The notes under the pieces: generated by a model | Database searches by the model: none | Seen by the model: only the letters and a program-made list of their open reading frames with translations | What the model was told of the DNA's origin: nothing | Shown: in pieces, positions 1 through 9,380 of the stretch | Layout of the letters: every line of letters starts with the position of its first letter | Position numbering within the stretch: position 1 is the stretch's first letter | Made by a program: the position numbers and the translations under genes | Assembly: GCA_032690845.1 (NCBI GenBank) | Contig: CM064417.1 | Span: 38,012,432-38,076,431 of the forward strand | Source of the DNA: Eleusine coracana subsp. coracana | Taxonomy: Eukaryota > Streptophyta > Magnoliopsida > Poales > Poaceae | Direction of reading: 5' to 3' | Length of the DNA: 64,000 bases

Positions 1-280
1 AAAGTGTGGTGTCCAGCTGGGATTCTCTTCTAAACTTTATATTCCCAACCAACTACGGAGCAGTTCCTGGTGTTTGTTCTTCACCGCCAACTAAGGAACC
101 ATTGCCGTGCCCGTCGAAGTTACTAGAAAACTTCACAAAGTACCCGGATGTCATTTTAATACTCCGGCCACGACCTCTGTTCTTGACAACGCATTAGGTT
201 AACAAGATTTTTATATTTTAACTTGACCTGCTCATCAATCACTTGCACTAGCAGCTGGCGTCAATAAAACCAAGCCCCAG

Positions 281-378
281 AGACACAGTGATCGTCCACT
301 ACTCATTTCTTCATCCAACCCGACCAACACGGCTGGCCCTGCCAACATTGAGAAAGTTCAGACACAGTGATCGTCCAC
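281..378 (+). repeat. 19-bp direct repeat in the 5' leader of the AAA-ATPase gene
   Basis: The 19-mer agacacagtgatcgtccac occurs at 281-299 and again at 360-378, a spacing of 79 bases, and ends 14 bases before the start codon at 392. The intervening sequence is not duplicated. It probably lies in the 5' UTR or core promoter; no function can be read from it. Upstream of it (1-280) I see only AT-rich flank with a TATA-like run near 210-220. Confidence 0.6.
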
Positions 379-391
379 AGCTCGCCCCGCC

Positions 392-1950
392 ATGGCGACC
401 TACGACAAGGCCATCGAGTCGTACAAGAAGGCGATCACCACTGCGGCGTCCCTGGCGGCGTCGGCGATGCTGGTGCGCGGCGTCGTGAACGAGCTGATGC
501 CGTACGAGGTGCGCGACCTCCTCTTCTCTGGCCTCGGCTACCTGCGCTCGCGCATGTCCTCGCAGCACACGGTCATCATCGAGGAGACCGAGGGCTGGGC
601 CAGCAACCAGCTCTACGACGCCGCGCGGACGTACCTCGCCACGCGGATCAACACTGACATGCAGCGCCTCCGCGTCAGCCGCGTCGACGAGGGCAAAAGC
701 CTCATGTTCAGCATGGAGGAAGGAGAGGAGATGGCCGATGTCCACGACGGCACCGAGTTCAAATGGCGCCTCGTCTGCCGTGACAACTTCAGCGCCGGAA
801 ACAGCAACGGGAACGGCCGTGGTGGCAACGGCAACTTCCGGGCCGAGGTACGGTCCTTCGAGATGAGCTTCCACAGGAAGCACAAGGAGAAGGCTCTCAA
901 CTCCTACCTCCCTCACATCATGGCTGCAGCAAAGAAAATCAAGGAGCAGGACAAGACGCTGAAGATCTACATGAACGAAGGTGAGTCTTGGTTCACCATC
1001 GATCTCCATCACCCATCCACGTTCAGCACGCTTGCCATGGATCACAAGATGAAGCAGTCCGTCATGGATGATCTCCAGAGGTTTGTCAAGAGAAAGGAAT
1101 ACTACAAGAGGATTGGCAAGGCGTGGAAAAGGGGTTACCTGCTCTATGGCCCTCCTGGGACTGGCAAGTCCAGCCTGATTGCAGCAATGGCCAATTACCT
1201 CAAGTTTGATGTGTATGATCTCGAGTTGACTGAAGTCAACTGGAACTCATCGCTTCGGCGCCTGCTCATTGGGATGACCAACCGGTCAATCCTCGTCATA
1301 GAGGACATCGATTGCACCGTTGATCTGCAACAACGGGAGGAAGGCCAGGATAGAAGCAAGCCCAATACTTCAGATGACAAGGTTAGGAAATGGGAATGAT
1401 ATAGCCCTTTTTCATACTCGTAGTTCTTTAGGTTTCTTTTGCAATGCTAATCATTGTGCATTTTGTTGAACAGGTGACTCTATCAGGGTTACTCAACTTC
1501 GTTGATGGGCTCTGGTCGACAAGTGGGGAGGAGAGAATTATTGTCTTCACAACAAACTACAAGGATCGGTTGGATCCAGCGCTTCTTCGGCCTGGCAGGA
1601 TGGACATGCACATCCACATGGGATACTGCTGCCCAGAGTCATTTAGAATCTTGGCCTCCAACTATCACTCTATTGACAACCATGCTACATACCCTGAGAT
1701 AGAAGAGTTGATCAAGGAGGTGAGGGTGACTCCTGCAGAGGTTGCTGAAGTGCTCATGAGGAATGATGATACTGATGTCGCACTTGACGGCCTTATCCAA
1801 TTCCTTAGAGAAAAAAAGAAGGGTGATGCCAAGGAGAGCAGAGGTGGACATGTGGAGCATGTGACCAAGGAGGATGAAACAAAGACCACGACCAAGAAGG
1901 ATGTCTCCAACAATCAAAATCTGAACGACGCTGGCAACAACGATGCATAA
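392..1950 (+). CDS. BCS1-type AAA-ATPase (AAA-ATPase with N-terminal AAA_assoc domain)
   Basis: Two exons, 392-1381 and 1474-1950, give a 488-residue protein; the 92-base intron is GT-AG and joins in phase. Residues about 25-130 match the plant AAA-ATPase-associated region. The AAA core follows: Walker A GPPGTGKS at 253-260, Walker B ILVIEDID at 300-307, and in exon 2 the sensor and arginine-finger region (FTTNYKDRLDPALLRPGRMD). The start at 392 has a strong plant context (gccATGGcg); the upstream ATG at 367 is in another frame. The C-terminus is a Lys/Glu/Asp-rich, low-complexity tail. Family members are anchored in the ER or mitochondrial membrane through an N-terminal hydrophobic segment (here TTAASLAASAMLVRGVV) and many are stress- or pathogen-induced; which membrane this one uses cannot be read. 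Length and all key motifs are normal, so the gene looks intact. Confidence 0.93.
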
Positions 1951-2264
1951 CAGTGTGCATATAGAATAATAGTACGATTAAATAGTGCCAGGAAATGCTG
2001 CCAAATATGTTATTGTTTTCATAGTTAATAAGAAAATATTTTTGGAACCAGGGAGTAGAGTACTCTACTATATTTCCTTCATCACATCACTTGCTACATT
2101 GTAAATTACATAAATAAGCCCAGGTGGACTCACATGAATATATGCAGCAGTTTTGAAGTAAGCTATTTTATAGTAATATAGTCTACAGCATCCAAGTAAT
2201 CATGTCGTCAAAACTTACAAACTACAGGACATTTTGCATACCAGTGTGGCTTCTCATAATAAGA
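1951..2264. other. Shared 3' intergenic region of two convergent genes
   Basis: This 314-base AT-rich gap lies between the stop of the AAA-ATPase (+) and the stop of the DNL zinc-ribbon gene (-). It must hold both 3' UTRs; no other feature is visible. Confidence 0.6.
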
Positions 2265-3300
2265 TCAATCCTCAGAGTTGGTGTCCACTACATTCCCTTC
2301 TTGTATGCCGTTTTCGTCTCGTAGGTCATACTCAACAACTAGACCAAGATTATCAACAAACTTGTGGTACACCAGACACCCTGCACACTGAATGTGAACT
2401 GTATGATAGAATCATAAATTTACAACTTTTGCAGAATATAGATGAGCATATCATGTGGGTCTAGTGATTCCAAAAGGGCAAGCTGGGATTTGGATTAATA
2501 TGAGCAAATCTGCACCTCAACAACACAACAAAATAAAATTTACCTGAAGAAAAACAGTTCCTCTTTCATAAGCAACTCTGTTAATCAAACGCTTGGTCCT
2601 TTCACCACATTTATTACATGTAAACTGCACAAGCAAGCTCCTTCTTGGAAGCTTTAAATCAAAAGTCACTTCCTGCAATAAAACACACACAAAAATTACA
2701 TCACATGCTTTCTAGACTACTGATTATTCTGCACTTCTGCAGCATCCGTAAACAAGCAAGAAATTAAAGCTATTACTGCTCAATTATGAACCTAGTTTCT
2801 TCCTCAATCAGCAAGTAGTTTGTTTCATAATCAACCTAATATACAATGAATTATTTTCTTTACTAACGATGAACTACAAAAATCAGTGACCACAGTAGTA
2901 TCAAACAACCTAATCAATACGTGAGGTCTAGTTTGGTCTGCTATCCTACACCAAATTTGCCTAGCACTAGAGAATTGTTCTATCTTGCTTCTTGAAACTC
3001 AACAACCGAATAAAGCAATGTGGTATATCCCTTTTTTAATAATAATAATAATAATGTTACATGTCTGAGAGAAAAATGATACACAAATATTACTCAGATG
3101 TTATGGTGGGCCACCACTATAAGCGCCGCCTAGGACTGTTAGGGATTAAACCCTCTTAGTTAATTTAATGTAATGGGCCAAGGCCCAATATAGACAGCCC
3201 ACTTTTGTAATAGGTTCCTTAGGGGCCAAGTTATGTCCTCTCTATTTAAATAGAGATAGGTTATCAATAAAGGACAAGTAGGTTAAAGGGGTAAAACCCT

Positions 3301-3337
<37 letters not shown>

Positions 3338-6300
3338 CGCCGCCCCCTCCCTAGCGCCGCTGCCCTAGTGCCGCTGCTGCTGCTCTGTCGCCGCCGCCAA
3401 CTGCTGCTGCCGTCGCCGCCCTTCCTCCCTCCCTCTTCCCCTCGATTTATGCACATAACACAGATATCAAAAAACAGTTATGTGCAAACTTGGGAGGGGG
3501 GGGGGGGGGAGTGGAGGGCACCGGTGGCCCGTCTGGCCGGCGGCGTGCAGCGGTGGTGGCGGCGTCGGCTAGGGCAGTGGCGGCGTGAGATAGAGAGAGA
3601 GGGGCAGGGGACTGGAGAATATGTGGGAAAATCCATACTAATTCCTTGGTGAGATCAATTACAATTGCCCACATATATACGAGGGACTTTTCTTGAGTCC
3701 TAACTCCTACGCAAACATGATATATAATCCTAATTGAGCTGCAATCCTAACTTTCCTAAACAATCCAAACTTCCTAAATATTCTGATTTCCTAAATGAAT
3801 CTCTCTCTTTTAATAATATCAAAATGTAGCCACTTTTGGGAAGGGGAGCGGGGTTGCCCCTCGCCCAGGTCGGCACGCCCAAGCCGCGGCCGACACACCA
3901 GGGGGCGGCCCCGCTCCCCTTCCCAAAAGTGGCTAGATTTAGATTTTATTAAAAAGGAACGATTGATTTAGGAAATCAGGATATTTAGGAAGTTTGGATT
4001 GTTTAGGAAAGTCAGGATTGCAGCTCAATTAGGATTCTATATCATGTTTGCTAAGGACTCAAGAAATATGTGGCCAATTGTAATTGATCTCTCCAAGGAA
4101 TTAATAGGGTTTTTCCCATCTACTCTCCAGCCCCCTGCGCCTCCCTCTCCCACCACACGCCGCCACCGTCGGCCAACCGTGCCACCGATGCCCTTCAACA
4201 CCCCCCCCCCCCCCCCCCCCCCTCTCCCAAGTTTGTTGTTGTGGACTCTTTTATTGACCGCACATACCAGCGTAGAAAAAAGGTCAAGGCGTCAGGAAGT
4301 GGCTAAGCTAATTTGGTTGGAGTTATCTTTCGATAGGAGTCTTTAGTCAAGAGAATAAGATAGAGTTTGAGTTGTTAAGATAGAGTTTGAGTCAGTTTAG
4401 AAAGTCGGTTAGTTTGGAAAAGAGTATAAAGGCTGAGCCGTAGTTTGTACCAGGGCATCGAAGAAAAGAAGTTTCCTGTTAACGGGGAACTGTCTTCGGT
4501 CACCGTGGCGGATCCATCCGCTGCAGGTGACAATAGCAGTTTCACATCTTCAACACCTCGCTATCCTATTCGCTCTCTTCCAGCCTCACAATCTCTCCTA
4601 GTTTCTCCTCTCAGATCACCACGCCGTCGACGTCATATTAATTTGGTATCAGATTCAATCGGCGCATCGACCACCATGTCCGACGCCGCGGCAACCGATC
4701 TGGGCACCATGACTGACTCGCAGAAGCTTGATTTTCTGGTAACACAGATGGCGGCGGTGCACACCAAGCTCGGTGAGGTCAATACCAGGCTCGACGACCA
4801 CGCATCCTAGCTGATCGCCATGACCACCAGACTAGATGGTCACGCCACGCGCATTGCGCGAGGAGCAGTGGCGCGCCACTCTTGGGGACACCCCATCTGC
4901 CTCGGCCACAGGTGGTTCCGTCAACACTGGCGAGCCTCGTCGGCCGAAGTTGAATTTTCCCCACTACGACGGCAACGGCGATCCCTTGCCTTGGATCAAC
5001 AAGTGTGTCACGTATTTCCGCGGCATGAGCACCCTCGAAGAGGAGAAAGTCTGGACGGCGTCCTTGCACTTGGAGGGCGTTGCGTTGAAGTGGTTCTTCG
5101 CTCTCGACCGAGACAATCCCGGCCTCACTTGGAATCGGTTCGTCGACTTCTTGAATCTCCGATTCGGTCCACCAATCCGATTAAATCCTCTGGCCGAGCT
5201 AAAGGAGTTGCGACGTTTTGGCACAGTCGAAGAGTATCAGCGGCAGTTTCTGTAGTTAATTTGCCGCTGCGATGACTTGTCACCCAGGCAACAGATCCAT
5301 ATGTTCACTGCTAGCTTGAGGGATCCCTTGAAGACAGATATGGAGCTGCAGGCACCTACCAACTTGCAGACAGCCATGAACCTAGCCCGGGCTTATGAGG
5401 CGCGCAATGCTACCGCGGGAGCCGCCACCTCGTCCTACGTCCAAGGCGTCGTACCCTTCGATCAAGATGGTGGCTGGGTTAGGAGCACTGGTGGCTCCGG
5501 TGTCGTCCCTCGGGTCCACGGCGTCGTCCAACAACGCATCGCGTCCACGCTTCAAGAGGCTGACGTCGGAGATGACAGCAAAACGGTCCAACGGTGAATG
5601 TTACTTCTGCCCCAAGAAATTTGTTCCCGGTCACCGCTGTGGTGGCAAGGGAGTGTTCCTTCACGAGGTAGATGACGGCGACGAGATGGATCAAGGGGTG
5701 GACGAGCTCGGGATCTCTCTCCAAGCGCTCACAGGAATCGGCATCGCCGACATCATGTAGCTTCAGGTGTTCATCGGGGGCGCGTCCTTCTTCGCTCTCC
5801 TCGACACCGGCTCTACACACACCTTTATCCGAGACAACGTCGCTACGCGCCTGGGTTTGCCCATGACATCGCGATCCAATCTCTCTGTTAAGGTCGCCAA
5901 TGGAGATCGTGTGTCGTGCCCGGGTGTGTGCGCGGCAACGACACTGACAATCGGCGACGATCGCTTCTCCGTGGACTGCTACACGCTTCCTTTAGGGAGC
6001 TTCGACATTGTGCTCGGCGTGCATTGGCTCCGCACGCTCGGCCTGATCCTTTGGGACTTCCAACAGCTCACGATGTCCATGTGGCTGCATGGCCGCACAG
6101 TCACGTGGCATGGTGTTGGCGCACCAGAGCGGCACTGCACCTCCATCTCATCACCGCGACAACTGATGGAGGCCCTGCTGTTGACGTTCGAGGACCTCTT
6201 CTCTAAGCCCTCCGGCCTGCAGCCGCCTCGACGACATGATCATCGCATACACCTCCTACCTAGGACAGCACCGGTGGCGGTCCGGCCGTACAGATATTTG

Positions 6301-7663
6301 CAACTATTGAAGGAGGAGTTCGAACACCAAGTGGATGAGATGCTGCACCAGGGCATCATTAGGGAGAGCTCTTCTCCCTTCTCCTCGCCGGTGCTCCTGG
6401 TTCGGAAGACTCATGGTTCATGGCGTTTCTGCATTGACTTCCGCGAACTGAATAGCAAGACGGTGAAGGATCGCTTTCTCATACCACTGATCGACGAGCT
6501 CCTTGATGAACTACGAGGGGCGTGTTTCTTCACCAAGCTTGATTTGCGCAACGGGTACCACCAAGTTCGCATGTTCGACGCCGACATCTTGAAGACGGCG
6601 TTCCACACTCATCACGACCACTATGAGTTTCTGGTGATGCCCTTCGGACTCACGAATGCATGGTCAGGATCTTCGCACCGGAGGAGGATGACGCGAAAAA
6701 CATGGTGGTGGCGGCAAGGATCGGAGTGGCCTCTGAAAACCAAGTGTTATGTGCAAACTTGAGAGAGGGGGAGTCAAGGGCACCGGCGGCCGACTGGCCC
6801 GCGGCGGCAGCGGCGGCTAGGGCAGCGGCAACGTGAGAGAGAGAGGCGCAGGGGCCTGGAGAATAGGTGGGAAAGTCCCGACTAGACTAATTTCTTGGTG
6901 AGATCATTTACAATTGCCCATATATATATATGAAGAACTTTTCGTGAGTCGTAAGCAAACATGATATAGAATTCTAATTAAGCTGCAATCCTAACTTTCC
7001 TAAACAATCCAAACTTCCTAAATATTCTGATTTTCTAAATCAATCTCTCCTTTTTAATAATATCTAAATCTAGCTATTTTTGGAAAGGGGAGCGGGGTTG
7101 CCCCCTTGGCGCGCCGGACAGGCCGGCCATGGCTTGGGCGCGCCGGCCTGGCCCATAACAACAGTACTCCAAATGCCTAACTAGTTACTGTATCCCCATT
7201 GCTGACAGCTGCTTAATTCAACCCCAAATCCCTGAATATATTCAAATTCTTCCCACATAACTCCAACATCAATCATCGAATATAAATATCAATTCACAAA
7301 GGCAACCTTAGAAATATCTTAGAGCAGAAGTAGAGAGGATTTACCGTCGGCAACGCCGCCCCATCCGAACTGACCTCACCGGACGAACAAGCCGAGATGG
7401 ACCGCCTCCTTCCATGGCACGAAACCTTCAACCTGCGCGAAGAGATAGAGCACAAGCTTAGACACCGGCGAGCCAAGATAAAAGGACGACGCAGCTTGAA
7501 TGGGGCCGCACCCTGGCGCAGTCCCCCTGAACTTCAAGGAACCAACGAGAGAGACGCGAGTAGGGGGAGGGGGCGTCCGGCGCGCGGAGATGCTCCAGGG
7601 GAACGCCGCGAAGCGCGGCAGCGCCGCCGAGCAGCAGCCGTACGCCGTGGCCGTCGTCGCCAT
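2265..7663 (-). CDS. DNL-type (Zim17/HEP1-like) zinc-ribbon protein, probably plastid-targeted
   Basis: Minus-strand exons 7512-7663, 7345-7432, 2544-2672 and 2265-2387 sum to 492 bases and close exactly in frame (163 residues). Exons 3 and 4 are certain: they encode LPRRSLLVQFTCNKCGERTK, then AYERGTVFLQ, CAGC, and HKFVDNLG. This gives zinc ligands Cys99, Cys102, Cys124 and Cys127 and the signature DNL at 135-137. Family members are J-like zinc proteins that keep mitochondrial or plastid Hsp70 soluble. The first two exons encode a Ser/Arg/Ala-rich, acid-poor leader (MATTATAYGCC...) typical of a transit peptide; their exact boundaries are my model, chosen for phase and splice consensus. The intron between 2673 and 7344 is 4,672 bases and contains a gypsy fragment and several repeats. 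Neighbouring starts are divergent with the E2 gene at 8341. Confidence 0.75.
3136..3450 (+). repeat. Solo-LTR-like fragment with a (TC)15 microsatellite
   Basis: The segment begins TGTTAGGGATTAAACCC and carries a TATA-like ctatttaaatag (3240-3251) and an ataaag signal. It then has a TC repeat at 3305-3334, followed by a GCC-rich trinucleotide stretch. This is the layout of a plant LTR with its own promoter. There is no partner LTR or internal domain in the window, so I call it a solo LTR or LTR fragment. It lies inside the long DNL-gene intron, in antisense orientation to that gene. Confidence 0.5.
3476..4234. repeat. Near-palindrome: two inverted copies of a dispersed repeat
   Basis: A repeat unit of about 380 bases starting gttatgtgcaaacttgg (3476) reads forward to about 3862. 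It then reads in reverse complement from about 3864-3901 to 4234, ending ...cccaagtttg. Shared blocks include ctaaacaatccaaacttcc and its complement (near 3760 and 3990), and ggggagcggggttgccc at the centre. The arms contain a poly-G run (about 3486-3509) and a matching poly-C run (about 4200-4222). A third copy lies at 6748-7154. Transcribed as part of the intron, it could fold into a long hairpin. Confidence 0.75.
4644..4653 (+). other. Primer binding site (initiator tRNA-Met type)
   Basis: TGGTATCAGA immediately follows the presumed end of the 5' LTR. This is the usual plant gypsy/copia primer site complementary to the 3' end of initiator tRNA-Met. It fixes the LTR end and the orientation of the element. 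Confidence 0.8.
4676..6660 (+). pseudogene. gag-protease-RT polyprotein remnant
   Basis: The likely start is ATG 4676. In order there are: a retrotransposon gag domain (about 4940-5400, LNFPHYDGNGDPLPWINK); a zinc knuckle CYFCPKKFVPGHRC (about 5601-5642); an aspartic protease motif ALLDTGSTHTF (about 5794-5826); and RT motifs FRELNSKTVKDRF, FTKLDLRNGYHQVRM and MPFGLTNA. Reading is broken by TAG at 4808, TAG at 5253 (in QRQFL*LICRC) and TAG at 5758 (in DIM*LQVF), plus frame changes near 4836 and in the gag C-terminus. The RT catalytic YVDD block is missing because of the truncation. It is a dead copy. The last 85 bases before 6745 read as an unrelated short open frame. Confidence 0.85.
6748..7154 (+). 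repeat. Third copy of the 3476-type repeat; right-hand partner of an inverted pair
   Basis: From atgtgcaaacttgag to ggggagcggggttgccccc and the GC-rich end at about 7154, this matches 3476-3868 in direct orientation and 3864-4234 in inverted orientation. The inverted pair brackets the gypsy fragment exactly, so 3864-7154 could be one element with terminal inverted repeats of about 370 bases, or an accidental arrangement of separate insertions. I find no convincing target-site duplication. Confidence 0.65.
7155..7344. other. Intron sequence of the DNL gene next to exon 2
   Basis: Ordinary AT-rich intron sequence, probably part of the ancestral intron. It begins, on the minus strand, with the donor GTAAATCC at 7344. 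Nothing else is recognisable. Confidence 0.5.
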
Positions 7664-7929
7664 CGCCGCCTACTGCCTACTGGATTCGCTGGGTAACAAA
7701 GTCGCAGGACAGGGAAGAAAGGAAACCACAAAACAGGCTGGCCCGGGCACGAAATTCAACGGGCCGTGCCCGTGCTCGTGCGGGGCAAAAAAACCGTGCT
7801 TTGGGCCGGCCCGGTTGGCACGACCATTTGCACACCTTTAATTTCACAGCGGCGGAGCTCATGACCATGAGACCACAACAGTGCCTCTCTCTCCCCGTCC
7901 GGTCCTCCCTCTATAACGGGCAAGGTTTA

Positions 7930-8338
7930 CATAACCGAATAAACCTGTAAAATCAGTCGGAACCGGTTCATCGGTTAACTGGAAAACCATAATCGTCGGT
8001 TAATTAGATAAAAATTGATTTGAAGAATCGATGATCGATGATCGGTTAACCGACTGGTTACACCGGTTAACTGATCGGTTTTGATGGTCAATCGGTCGAT
8101 TACACCGGTTTTTGTTATAGAATTTTAAAAATAGATTTTTAAATTCACATTTGACGGTTAACCGAGTGATTTTCTCGGTTAACCGGTCAGTTTCATGGTT
8201 TTAATATATATAATTTTTTGAATGTTAAAAATATTTAAATCAAAACCGGCGGTTAACCGGCCATTCGGAATAGCCAGTCCGGATCGGTTTTCCGGTTAAC
8301 TGGGTTAATCGGCCGGTTAACCGCGGTTTTGTTAACCA
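7930..8338. repeat. CGGTTAAC-rich repeat upstream of the E2 gene
   Basis: The motif GGTTAA(C/T) with CGG or CCGG flanks recurs at least nine times (near 7974, 7997, 8043, 8063, 8156, 8179, 8251, 8292 and 8313), often as the palindrome ccggttaaccgg. It ends only a few bases before the presumed 5' UTR of the E2 gene. It resembles a degraded, AT/CG-patterned transposon end. It also matches the core of GT-element (trihelix) sites, but no binding is shown. The adjoining 7740-7845 (gggccgtgcccgtgc...gggccggcccgg) is a second common grass repeat. Confidence 0.55.
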
Positions 8339-8340
8339 CG

Positions 8341-8519
8341 GTGGCGGCTAATTTTTCATTCATTTCCCCGCTGCGGCGGCCGCTTTCGTTCCCGCTCGCT
8401 GCCTCCACCGAAATTTCCATTCGAAACGAGAGACGGGAGCGAGAGCGGAGCTCGCAATTTCCACGGGGAGCGAAGAGGAGGACGAGGCGCGCAGGGGGCC
8501 GTGGCCGTCGACGCCGCAG
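8341..8519 (+). other. 5' UTR exon and leader intron of the E2 gene
   Basis: The GC-rich exon ends at acgccgcag with donor gtaaag at 8520. The acceptor is ttctgttcag at 9353-9355, so the first intron is about 836 bases and lies wholly upstream of the start codon. A long 5' UTR intron is common in constitutive plant genes. The 5' end of the exon is my estimate. Confidence 0.6.
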
Positions 8520-9380
8520 GTAAAGGTTCCGTGCCTTCTCCCACTATCTGATCCACGACTACCCTCGCGTGTCGTGTGGGTGTGGTCGCCAACTGTTCGA
8601 TGTAATTCCCCTCCGGCCAGCGTGGGGAGGGCTAGGAGCGCGGCCGTCCATCTGCTGGCCTGTGATGGTGGAATAGGCAGGGCCGGTCGCCGCTGGGGCA
8701 ACGCGGGTGGGATCTGCAGTGCTATTTTTGTTTCCCCAATTAGGGGGAGCTAAGGAATCACAGGTTGATTGTTTTGACGTATTCCTGCTTACTGTATGGA
8801 TCCTATGCCCGTAGGCGTATACTTGATAGCATGCTGAAGGCGCTGTACTTAGCTAGCTGGTATTGTGTGCAGTATAGCCCTTTTGGATTTCATTTCCATA
8901 AGCGTGGCTAGTTACAGACTTACAGTTGCTGCCTTTCCAAGCCTATCACAGCCCCTCCTCTGTTAACCCAGGTTTGGGACTAGTTCTGTTGACAGCATAA
9001 CTGGAGTTTACAGAGTAGTTTGATTCGAAAAAATTGTGGCCAGATTCAGCTATATACAAGTCATGTGAGCTTTGGATGGAAATCCTATAAAAATAGTTAT
9101 GATATGGATGCTTGGTATGGTCTCTGAAAACGATTTTATTAGTGCTGCCATTCTTTGCAAGGTTCTATTGTGCTGTTGCATTTCAGTTACATGCTAAGCA
9201 TGTGATGAGCCTCACTTATAAAATAAAAAAGTGACTTACAAGTTTCCTGCACCACAGGAAAACTGGGCTGTTATTTTATCCATTGTGCTTAAGTGAAACA
9301 ATGTTGATGGGTAATATATGTTCTGAAAATTCCCTCAAATGTATGTTCTGTTCAGGATAGCATTTCCTGCAAACTACAAC

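Larger units (their letters stand above)
4235..6660 (+). mobile_element. Truncated Ty3/gypsy LTR retrotransposon
   Basis: The sequence switches abruptly from the flanking repeat to new sequence after aagtttg at 4234. A probable 5' LTR (about 4235-4635, TG...CA) is followed by a tRNA-Met-type primer binding site at 4644-4653 and then gag-protease-reverse transcriptase. The element breaks off at about 6660, in the middle of the RT domain. RNase H, integrase and the 3' LTR are absent. It is inserted in the long intron of the DNL zinc-ribbon gene, antisense to that gene, and is enclosed by inverted copies of the repeat described at 3476 and 6748. Confidence 0.85.

Noticed and set aside
311..1045. 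Minus-strand open frame of 244 codons
   Set aside because: It is the antisense shadow of the GC-rich first exon of the AAA-ATPase, whose plus-strand frame has all family motifs.
2234..2464. Plus-strand ORF of 76 codons
   Set aside because: It lies over the last exon of the DNL gene on the other strand, which encodes the CAGC and DNL motifs.
7397..7841. Plus-strand ORFs over the DNL leader exons
   Set aside because: Arg-rich GC shadows. The minus strand gives a transit-peptide-like leader that joins in phase with the zinc-ribbon exons.
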